From the IMG/VR virus record IMGVR_UViG_3300023174_000169, positions 1-63,271 of that record: a DNA stretch of 63,271 nucleotides. One strand, 5' to 3'. Positions 53,837 to 60,594 of this stretch are shown one piece after another (the first letter of the stretch is position 1; each line of letters begins with the position of its first letter). The position numbers were made by a program, and so were the translations under genes. This DNA comes from a virus. Under the pieces are notes generated by a model. It was not told where the DNA came from and did not search any database. It saw nothing but the letters and a program-made list of their open reading frames with translations.

Positions 53837-55611
53837 TAAAGATTAAAAATTTAACTGTTAGAAATTTCATGAGTGTGGGCAATCAGACTCAAGCAATTGA
53901 CTTTGATCGAGGTCAACTGACGTTAGTACTAGGTGAGAACTTAGATCTAGGCGGTGACGATAGCGGGGCACGTAACGGTACTGGTAAAACTACCATTATC
54001 AACGGACTTAGCTATGCTATCTATGGGCAAGCACTTACAAACATCAAACGTGATAATTTGATCAACAAGATCAACAGCAAAGGCATGCTGTGTACTGTGA
54101 CATTTGAAAAGAATGGGCAAGAATATCATATTGAACGTGGACGTAAGCCTAACCTATTGAAGTTTAGTATCAACGGACAAGAACAAGATCTAGAAGATAC
54201 TGACGAAAGCCAAGGCGACAGCAGAGAAACACAAAAAGCAATTGAAGAATTGTTTGGTATGAGCCACGATATGTTCAAACATATCCTAGCATTAAACACT
54301 TATACTGAGCCGTTCCTTTCTATGAAGGCATCAGACCAACGTGCAGTTATAGAACAGTTGCTGGGTATAACGTTACTGAGTGAAAAAGCAGAAAAACTTA
54401 AAGAACAAATTAAAATTTCTAAAGATGCTATTGTTTTTGAAAACACTAGAATTGAAACTATCAAAGTAAGCAACGAAAGAATACAACAAAGTATCGATTC
54501 TCTAGAGCGTAAACAACGCATGTGGGACGAAACTAAAGAAAAAAATATAGAAAATATTTTAAAAAGTATTGATCAACTAAGCCATCTTGATGCAGAAGCA
54601 GAAATTGCTGCTCACAGAGCGTTGACTGAATACAATACCAAAAAGAAAGATATTGCAGATCTAACTAAAGCCATAAGTCGTGCAGAAGCAGACATGGGTC
54701 GAGAAGAAAAGACTTCAGACAAACTAAAGAAAGAAATTGCAGACCTAGAAGATCACAAGTGTTATGCTTGCGGTCAAGAACTGCACGACAGTAAACATGA
54801 AGAAGTGTTAGCAGGAAAAAAGAAAGCACTACAAGAATCATCATTGCAGTATTTGTCAACAAACACACAATGGATGGAACTAACTGATGCTGTTAAAGAA
54901 TTAGGTGAACTAGGCACTATGCCTAATGTATTTTATGATACATTAGAACAGGCATTGAATCACAAGAACACTTTAACCAGCTTGGAAAAAGATCTAGAAA
55001 TTAAAGATGCAGAAACTAACCCCTATCAAGAACAAATTGACGAATTAAAGAATACTGCTGTACAGGAAATTGACTGGACTAAAGTCAATGATCTTACATC
55101 TGTGAAAGATCATCAGGAATTCTTGCACAAATTGTTGACTAACAAAGACAGTTTTGTACGCAAACGTATTATTGATCAAAACTTAGCGTTCTTAAATCAA
55201 CGTTTGACCTACTATCTTGATAAGATCGGTCTGCCGCACATTGTAGAATTCCAGAATGATCTAAGTGTAATCATTACACAGCTAGGTCAAGACTTGGACT
55301 TTGACAATTTAAGTCGTGGCGAACGCAATAGATTGATCCTAAGTCTAAGTTGGGCCTTCCGTGACGTGTGGGAAAACTTGTATCATCCTATCAACTTGTT
55401 GTTTATTGATGAATTAGTAGATAGTGGCATGGATGCAAGCGGTGTTGAATCTAGTATTGCTGTGTTAAAACGAATGACTAGAGAACGCAACAAGAATGTA
55501 TTCCTAATTTCGCACAGAGACGATCTAACAAGTCGAGTAAATCATGTGTTAAAAGTTATTAAAGAAAATGGTTTCACTAGTTACAGCAATGATGTGGAGA
55601 TTGTTGCGTGA
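53833..55611 (+). CDS. 46: gp46-like recombination nuclease ATPase (Rad50/SbcC family)
   Basis: A 592-residue SMC-type ATPase: Walker A GTGKTTIING near residue 50, a long coiled coil from about 165 to 450, the zinc hook CYACG near residue 313, the ABC signature LSRGERNRLILS near 494, Walker B LLFIDELVD near 520 and the H-loop LISHRDDL. Length agrees with T4 gp46 (560). It partners gp47, encoded with a 4-base overlap. Confidence 0.92.
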   Translation: MIKIKNLTVRNFMSVGNQTQAIDFDRGQLTLVLGENLDLGGDDSGARNGTGKTTIINGLSYAIYGQALTNIKRDNLINKINSKGMLCTVTFEKNGQEYHIERGRKPNLLKFSINGQEQDLEDTDESQGDSRETQKAIEELFGMSHDMFKHILALNTYTEPFLSMKASDQRAVIEQLLGITLLSEKAEKLKEQIKISKDAIVFENTRIETIKVSNERIQQSIDSLERKQRMWDETKEKNIENILKSIDQLSHLDAEAEIAAHRALTEYNTKKKDIADLTKAISRAEADMGREEKTSDKLKKEIADLEDHKCYACGQELHDSKHEEVLAGKKKALQESSLQYLSTNTQWMELTDAVKELGELGTMPNVFYDTLEQALNHKNTLTSLEKDLEIKDAETNPYQEQIDELKNTAVQEIDWTKVNDLTSVKDHQEFLHKLLTNKDSFVRKRIIDQNLAFLNQRLTYYLDKIGLPHIVEFQNDLSVIITQLGQDLDFDNLSRGERNRLILSLSWAFRDVWENLYHPINLLFIDELVDSGMDASGVESSIAVLKRMTRERNKNVFLISHRDDLTSRVNHVLKVIKENGFTSYSNDVEIVA

Positions 55612-55838
55612 CCACTGAAGCTCACGATCGCATGATCAAAGCGTTCCAAGAATATTTTAAATGGCAGGAACGCTTTGAATATAAAGGCTCAGATGAAGCA
55701 GGCATAAAGGCACGATATTGGCTATCAGAAATACGCAATGAGGCAAGTACTAGGCGTGTAGAAATACAAGAAAAACGAGTAAATCGTAAAGAATCCAGAA
55801 AAGGCAAATTAGGCAGACCCCCCAAGATAACTAGTTGA
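55608..55838 (+). CDS. small basic protein with AT-hook-like end
   Basis: A 76-residue charged, helical protein ending KGKLGRPPKITS; GRPPK resembles the AT-hook minor-groove motif. Similar short proteins follow gene 46 in marine T4-like phages (recollection). DNA binding is inference. It overlaps gene 46 by 4 bases and the next gene by one (TGATG). Confidence 0.6.
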   Translation: MTTEAHDRMIKAFQEYFKWQERFEYKGSDEAGIKARYWLSEIRNEASTRRVEIQEKRVNRKESRKGKLGRPPKITS

Positions 55839-56266
55839 TGTCATGGTTTTATCAAGATCAACTAGTTACTGAGTTACCAGAAGATTGTGTTGGATTTGTT
55901 TATCTTATTACTAACACAACAACTGGGCGCAAATACATAGGCAAAAAACTTGCAAAGTTCGCAAAAACATCATACAAAGTAGTAAAACTCAAAAACGGCA
56001 CTAAAAAGAAGAAGAAAATTCGTAGCAAAATTGACTCAGATTGGCAAACATACTATGGCTCAAATACAGAACTTAGCAAAGACGTTGTAGAACTAGGCGC
56101 AGAAAACTTCCGAAGAGAAATACTTTACTATTGCAAATCCAAATCAGAATGCAGCTATATTGAGGCTCGCGAACAATTTAATCACAAAGTTTTAGAATCA
56201 AAAGACTATTATAACGGACAGATTTCTGTGCGTGTACATGGTTCACATATACTCAAGGCTCAATAA
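55838..56266 (+). CDS. GIY-YIG-like nuclease
   Basis: A 142-residue basic protein. FVYLITNTTTGRKYIGKK near residue 20 fits the GIY-YIG motif pair, and EILYYCKSKSECSYIEAREQ with a following N (YYNGQI) fits the catalytic Glu and Asn part. A Lys-rich loop lies at residues 48-66. It may be a free-standing homing-type nuclease or a DNA-processing enzyme working with gp46/47. ATG at 55838 overlaps the previous stop (TGATG); an in-frame TTG one codon earlier is less likely. Confidence 0.65.
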   Translation: MSWFYQDQLVTELPEDCVGFVYLITNTTTGRKYIGKKLAKFAKTSYKVVKLKNGTKKKKKIRSKIDSDWQTYYGSNTELSKDVVELGAENFRREILYYCKSKSECSYIEAREQFNHKVLESKDYYNGQISVRVHGSHILKAQ

Positions 56267-56735
56267 TTTAGGCAATTTAACTGCCAAATAAGCCCGCACC
56301 GGCGTTGTTACGGTGCCCTTAAAGCTGGATCTCGGATCACAGTCAATGGAATTCCCTACTTGGTAGAGGGGTTGTAAATCAGTATCCTTTACAGGACCAC
56401 GATGGAATATGCCTTTAATCCGTTTGATTTATAAGAAAAAGTTTAAAATAGGCTAAAAGAGGGAGAAACACCCACGGCTTTGTATGTGTTAGCGTATGTA
56501 CAAAGGCCCGCCGTCGTATAAAGACGCAGCTAAAGGTACCGGACGACCGCCTTGGTAATGCTGTAACGCTAATGTGTACTGTGCAACTCGCATAATGTTA
56601 CATATTTTTGCCCGCAAGGGCAAAGTGTGACTGAACAATCTGCATAATATTTAAAATGCTTCGCATTTAATAATACTTCACAACTTAAACATTATCTCTA
56701 AGAAAGAAAAATGCGTTGAGCGGAAGCGAAAACGC

Positions 56736-56756
56736 AAGCGAGCATTGCTCGCTTTT
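56736..56756 (+). terminator. rho-independent terminator
   Basis: An 8-bp perfect stem, AAGCGAGC/GCTCGCTT, with loop ATT, ends in four T residues. A second stem, GCGTT/AACGC (56713-56735), lies directly upstream. It would end transcription from the recombination genes or the non-coding RNA before the next late promoter. Confidence 0.7.
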
Positions 56757-56760
56757 AAAT

Positions 56761-56768
56761 AATAAATA
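56761..56768 (+). promoter_or_regulatory. late promoter core AATAAATA
   Basis: AATAAATA (7 of 8) lies just after the terminator and 20 bases before the ATG at 56789, giving a leader of about 15 bases. Confidence 0.55.
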
Positions 56769-56788
56769 ACATATACTTCGGATCAAGA

Positions 56789-58252
56789 ATGAAATTAGAT
56801 CATATTCTCAAAGAGCAACAGCTAATAGCAAACAAAAAGATTCTAGCAGAATCGTGTGATGGGCTGACTGCTGAACAAAGACGCATTGTAGAAGGTATCT
56901 ACAATGAATTATCACCTCTTGTAGAAGCCAGTATCAATCCTGCAACAATACAAAAGATATTTGGCAACATTGAGCAAGCGGTAACAGCAGGTGGCGGTAA
57001 TCGCACCATGTTAGGCAAAGGAGTAGATGTTGCCAAACAAGTAGATGCTATGGTCAACAAGGTTGGCGTATGGCTACAGAATACAACTCCAGTTAAAGCA
57101 TTTGATCAAAAGTTTGAACAACTAAAGAACAAGATCAATACCAAGTTCCCAGACAGCAAGATCCTGGATGCCATTTCTGAAATGGGCATGTGGGCCAAAG
57201 AGAATCCTGGAAAGACAGCAGCAATCATTGGTGTACTAACCACACTGGCTGCTCTAGCTGGCGGCCCCGTGGGCGGTGCAATTGCTGGACAAGTGCTACG
57301 TGGCAGTTTAGAATTGCTCAAAGGCGAAAAACTTTCCACAGCCATTGGCAAAGGTATTAAAACAGCAGCCTACGGTTGGCTAACAGGCAAAGCAGTAGAG
57401 CTTGTTGGAGACTTACTTAGCAAGCCAATTGAAATTGTTGCCAGCAAAATAAATCCCAATGTGGTTACAGCAAATTACACTCGAACCATTCAAGAAATCA
57501 ATGGCGAGTTTGGTGATCGCTTTGGCACATTTAAAACAGGATCTCTGTTTGGTCGTCCTGAAGATGTACAAGATGCCAAAACATTCTTTGATGACGCAGT
57601 GGGCGCATGGAAAGCAGGTGACTACAATCAAGCTAGACTAAACTTTGAAGCAATGGATCAAGCCATTGAAAAGATGAGCAGCCTAGAATATCTCACACAA
57701 ATTGGTGCTGAACAGGCCAAAGCAGCCAAGTGGTCAGCAGCCGCAGAGAATGTACAGGCATTTGCACAAGGCATGGCCAAGGCCGCGCAGGGCGCAGTCA
57801 CCGCAGCAGGTGCAATGGAAAAGAAACCCAAGCAAGAAAGTTTTGAAAATAAAACAAGACCTTTAAGTGAAGGGCAGGTTTATCTAGTATTCAACAGAGT
57901 TGAACAGTTGCAAGAAGGTCCAATGGATGCTATCAAGGGTGCAGTGGGCAAGGCAGCAGGATGGGTAAACACCAAAGCAGGTAATCTTACCACACGGGTT
58001 ACCGCAGACAAGTTAAACAGTGCTTGGCAAAAAGCTGGCAGTCCTACGGACAGCACAGAATTGGCAAACTTTTTAAAGGCACAAGGCATTGATGATGCAG
58101 TCACATCACAGGTATTCAAAGCATTGAAGATACCCGCAGGTGGCAGCGCAACATCGTTATACGCACAGGTCAAGGCAGACCTTGCTAAATTAGATAGCAA
58201 AGGCAAAAAACGTCTGGCTGCTTACTTACAAAAACAATTAGGAACCGCTTGA
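56789..58252 (+). CDS. probable internal head protein with capsid-targeting-like N-terminus
   Basis: A 487-residue, Ala/Lys-rich helical protein. The N-terminus MKLDHILKEQQ resembles T4 capsid-targeting sequences, which end in a [L/I]xE site cut by the gp21 protease; further LxEG sites lie in RPLSEGQ (near 358) and EQLQEGP (near 376). Residues about 145-175 are hydrophobic and Gly-rich (AAIIGVLTTLAALAGGPVGG), possibly membrane-active. The C-terminal YAQVKADLAKLDSKGKKRL recurs in the next gene. Role inferred: packaged in the head and possibly injected. Confidence 0.5.
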   Translation: MKLDHILKEQQLIANKKILAESCDGLTAEQRRIVEGIYNELSPLVEASINPATIQKIFGNIEQAVTAGGGNRTMLGKGVDVAKQVDAMVNKVGVWLQNTTPVKAFDQKFEQLKNKINTKFPDSKILDAISEMGMWAKENPGKTAAIIGVLTTLAALAGGPVGGAIAGQVLRGSLELLKGEKLSTAIGKGIKTAAYGWLTGKAVELVGDLLSKPIEIVASKINPNVVTANYTRTIQEINGEFGDRFGTFKTGSLFGRPEDVQDAKTFFDDAVGAWKAGDYNQARLNFEAMDQAIEKMSSLEYLTQIGAEQAKAAKWSAAAENVQAFAQGMAKAAQGAVTAAGAMEKKPKQESFENKTRPLSEGQVYLVFNRVEQLQEGPMDAIKGAVGKAAGWVNTKAGNLTTRVTADKLNSAWQKAGSPTDSTELANFLKAQGIDDAVTSQVFKALKIPAGGSATSLYAQVKADLAKLDSKGKKRLAAYLQKQLGTA

Positions 58253-58253
58253 A

Positions 58254-59414
58254 ATGAGAATACAAGACATATTGGTTGAAAGCCAACAACTAGACGAAGG
58301 CCCGTTAGCCAACAAGATTGGCACAGCAATTGGTAAAGGTGTAGGCACACTGGCCAAAGGTGTAGGCGCAGTAGCAGGCGGTGTAGCAGGACTAGGATCA
58401 GCAGTCAAGAAAGGCTTTGCTGCCGGTAAACAAACTGTCGCAGGTGCAGGCGACGATGAAGATCCAGCAGCAGCGCCAGCAGCAGGTGGCGCAGCAGCAC
58501 CATCAGCACCAGGCAGATTAGCCACAGCATTTAAAGCAGGTAATCAATATGCCAAAGGTGCAATGGCAGCAGGTCAAAAGCCAAGCATGGCAGCGGCAGC
58601 AGATGCAGGAGTTGATTCTGCTCCTGCAGCACCGGCAAGAAAGGCAGCGCCGGCAGCAGGTGGAAGTGCTCCGGCCGCTACGCCGGCAGCAGGTGGTGCA
58701 GCACCAGCAGGAGCACCAACAGCTCCGGGAGCAGCTCCTAGCGGAACAATGTATGCTCAGGTAAAAGCTAACATTGACAAGCTAGACAAAAAAGGCAAGC
58801 AAAGAATTTTACAGGCATTACAAAAAGAAGTTGGAGCAGCACCAGCAGCTAAACCAGCAGCAGGTGCACCGGCAGCACCAGGCGCAGCGCCAGCTGCACA
58901 ACCAAACACAATGGCCAATGCTCCTGTTAGCAAAACAAATACAGCAAAGCCAGGTAATCCTAATGCAACAGCAGCGGCCAAACCAGCAGCAGGTGCAAAT
59001 CCAGGCGCGGCAGCATTTGGGCAAATGGCTAAAGATCTAACACAGAAGCCAGAACCACAACAACAAAAAGTACCTCCTAAGAAAGTGGTAGCTAAACCTG
59101 CGGCAGCACCTGCGGCTGAGCCAGCAGCTGAGCCAGCGGCAGCGCCAAGTGGTGAAAAGACTATTGCAAATCCTGTAGCCACAGTTGGCACTAAACGTGC
59201 TTCTAATATTGGCCAGCAGACATTTGACACTCAGACTGGTAAAGCATTACCAGGACAGTCTATCAATGCTATTCGTAAGAAAGCAGAATACGGTACAGGT
59301 GCATTAGGTGCAGCAAGAAAGAGAATTAAAGCAGGCGCAGCAGCGCCCGCTGAAAGCAAAACTAATACTAGACCAGCGTTAGCAGAAGGTTTTAGTTTGT
59401 TTAGAAAGAAGTAA
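58254..59414 (+). CDS. Ala/Pro-rich probable internal head protein
   Basis: A 386-residue protein, very rich in Ala, Pro and Gly with PAAGG and EPAAEPAA repeats. It opens MRIQDILVESQQLDEGP, where LVE and LDE fit the gp21-type cleavage pattern, and ends TRPALAEGFSLFRKK with a third site (LAE). The block YAQVKANIDKLDKKGKQRI near residue 165 and the LxEGP segment match the previous protein, so the two are mosaic paralogues. Disordered composition fits a scaffold or packaged protein rather than an enzyme. One base separates it from the previous gene. Confidence 0.5.
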   Translation: MRIQDILVESQQLDEGPLANKIGTAIGKGVGTLAKGVGAVAGGVAGLGSAVKKGFAAGKQTVAGAGDDEDPAAAPAAGGAAAPSAPGRLATAFKAGNQYAKGAMAAGQKPSMAAAADAGVDSAPAAPARKAAPAAGGSAPAATPAAGGAAPAGAPTAPGAAPSGTMYAQVKANIDKLDKKGKQRILQALQKEVGAAPAAKPAAGAPAAPGAAPAAQPNTMANAPVSKTNTAKPGNPNATAAAKPAAGANPGAAAFGQMAKDLTQKPEPQQQKVPPKKVVAKPAAAPAAEPAAEPAAAPSGEKTIANPVATVGTKRASNIGQQTFDTQTGKALPGQSINAIRKKAEYGTGALGAARKRIKAGAAAPAESKTNTRPALAEGFSLFRKK

Positions 59415-59421
59415 TCAAAAT

Positions 59422-59447
59422 AAAAGGACTCTTAGGAGTCCTTTTTT
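59422..59447. terminator. bidirectional rho-independent terminator
   Basis: AAAAGGACTC-TTAG-GAGTCCTTTT, a perfect 10-bp stem with runs of A before and T after. It sits between two convergent genes (stop at 59414 on plus, stop at 59449 on minus) and would end both transcripts. Confidence 0.85.
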
Positions 59448-59448
59448 A

Positions 59449-59687
59449 TTAGAAGAACGGTAATCCGCTTTTCTTTGTTGTTTCTAAATTGTCTTTGATA
59501 ATCTCTCCAACAATCTGTCTTTCTTCATGACTCAACATTATGGCTTCTTCATATGAGAGCCCACGCATGTACCAACAAATTTTAAGTACATCTTTTTTAA
59601 GCTCCCTAGCCTCTTTTTCTAGTTGTTGAACGTACAGTAAGATCTCCGGCCTTGGGAGATTTAAGACCTTACTGCGAAAAAATTTGT
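59449..59687 (-). CDS. -1 frame extension of the gp26-like protein (frameshift product)
   Basis: In the -1 frame relative to the gp26-like gene, an open frame runs from just upstream of the slippery site to TAA at 59449-59451. Its conserved part (LPRPEILLYVQQLEKEAREL, ICWYMRGLSYEEAIMLSHEE, ending SGLPFF) matches a small tail-assembly-region protein family of marine T4-like phages. Between the last in-frame stop (about 59716) and this conserved start there is no ATG, GTG or TTG; the first ATG is internal, 34 codons into the conserved part. It is therefore most simply made as a 359-residue fusion: 283 residues of the gp26-like protein, then FRSKVLN and on. A non-canonical start is the alternative. 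Confidence 0.72.
59636..59685 (-). promoter_or_regulatory. candidate programmed -1 frameshift signal
   Basis: The slippery heptamer A_AAT_TTT (59685-59679, minus strand) is in the correct phase of the gp26-like frame and runs on into T_TTT_TTC. After a 5-base spacer, AGTAAG (59673-59668) can pair with CTTACT (59641-59636) and ATCTCC (59660-59655) with GGAGAT (59647-59642); the 7-base bulge between the 5' arms holds the zero-frame stop codon. Site, phase, spacing and stem are those of known -1 signals. Confidence 0.72.
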
Positions 59688-60527
59688 CTGATCCATTACG
59701 ATGGTAATTTTAAACTCATGCTTACATTCTTCGCAAGCAACAGCTTGAGCTTCTAGATCCAATTGATTTTTCATTGAAGTAACATGTTCGTTGATTTTAT
59801 TGAATACATCAGTTGGTGCATTGTTGATAAAATCTTTGATCATGTTCTGATCTGTAACAATACCGTCTGGGCTTTCAATACTAACGATACATCCTGCAAT
59901 AACATCAATAGTCAATTCAGTAAGTTTGATAAAGCTACTGCCAAATCTTTCTAATTTTTCTTCGTCGCTCATGTCGTCATCGTTGACAATAGAAATGATC
60001 TTTTGCTGTTCCATATTTTTAATTGCGGTCTTGGTAATTTCTTGATAAGAATAAGGACGAATTTTTACCAGCAATGGATCAACATCAACTGCATCAGTAT
60101 ATTGGAACTGATTGCATTTTTCAAGATACTGTAATAAATTTACATCATACATGTTTCTATGATTACAGCTAGGGCAATCACTGTTTACTTCCATGTTTTC
60201 ACCGTAGGTGGCAATACGAATAGCAATAAGAACTGCATCAAGATCAATAGTAGGCATCCTCCAAGGATCTTTGATAGCTGGTACACAGCTTTTGATCAAC
60301 TCTACTGTGGCGGCACCGTTCAATAGTGCATCGGGAGTTTTAAACATCAACTCGTCTTTGGCCGTCATGGCATATACTGGGTACTCATCGTTAGCACTCC
60401 GGTCGATAGCACCGTTAGTATAGAATTTTCCGCCACTAGGCAAACGCATATACAATTTAGGTTGTCTAAAATAATTAGCAAGCGGATTATGCTTTGCTGG
60501 TGTCTGTAACATGGTTTGTTCTGCCAT
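59661..60527 (-). CDS. 26: gp26-like baseplate hub assembly protein
   Basis: A 288-residue protein of the T4 base plate (gp26) type: RLPSGGKFYTNGAIDRSAND, YPVYAMTAKDELMFKTPDAL, LIKSCVPAIKDPWRMPTIDL. Two CxxC pairs (SDCPSCNHRN near 140 and ACEECKHEFK near 270) suggest a zinc ribbon. gp26 is needed for hub assembly. The 3' end carries the frameshift signal described separately. The gene is divergent from the tape-measure gene; in many phages the frameshifted tail-assembly chaperone also lies next to the tape measure, which it binds. GGGGG ribosome-binding site. Confidence 0.78.
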   Translation of the reverse strand: MAEQTMLQTPAKHNPLANYFRQPKLYMRLPSGGKFYTNGAIDRSANDEYPVYAMTAKDELMFKTPDALLNGAATVELIKSCVPAIKDPWRMPTIDLDAVLIAIRIATYGENMEVNSDCPSCNHRNMYDVNLLQYLEKCNQFQYTDAVDVDPLLVKIRPYSYQEITKTAIKNMEQQKIISIVNDDDMSDEEKLERFGSSFIKLTELTIDVIAGCIVSIESPDGIVTDQNMIKDFINNAPTDVFNKINEHVTSMKNQLDLEAQAVACEECKHEFKITIVMDQTNFFAVRS

Positions 60528-60537
60528 TTGTACCCCC

Positions 60538-60545
60538 GATAAATA
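60538..60545 (+). promoter_or_regulatory. late promoter core GATAAATA for the tape-measure gene
   Basis: GATAAATA on the plus strand, predicted start near 60551, giving a 44-base leader before the ATG at 60595. It faces the opposing late promoter at 60560-60567. Confidence 0.5.
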
Positions 60546-60559
60546 AATGTATGACAGTC

Positions 60560-60567
60560 TATTTATA
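60560..60567 (-). promoter_or_regulatory. T4-type late promoter core TATAAATA for the gp26-like gene
   Basis: A perfect TATAAATA on the minus strand, predicted start near 60554, giving a 27-base leader with the GGGGG ribosome-binding site before the ATG ending at 60527. Confidence 0.7.
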
Positions 60568-60594
60568 TGCGCATTTTTCTGGGATTAAATTATA

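Larger units (their letters stand above)
56267..56788 (+). other. 522-base non-coding region rich in hairpins
   Basis: No convincing reading frame is present on either strand. Clear stems are GCACCG/CGGTGC (56296-56316), CTTTGTA/TACAAAG (56478-56505), CGTC/GACG (about 56512-56526), TTTGCCC/GGGCAAA with a GCAA tetraloop (56607-56624), AAATGC/GCATTT (56654-56668) and a terminator hairpin (56736-56756). GC content is locally higher than in the flanking genes. A structured RNA is likely; I could not match it to a known class. Confidence 0.6.

Noticed and set aside
56340-56415. A tRNA gene, suggested by a D-arm-like CCCT/GGGG stem with ACTTGGTAGA and a nearby GTA triplet
   Set aside because: No TTCRA T-arm, no acceptor stem pairing and no 7-base anticodon loop with T33 could be built.
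56607-56624. The perfect TTTGCCC/GGGCAAA hairpin as a terminator
   Set aside because: No T tract follows on either strand; it is kept only as a structural element.
56267-56760. A group I intron
   Set aside because: I could not find convincing P, Q, R and S core elements, and no gene is split across the region.
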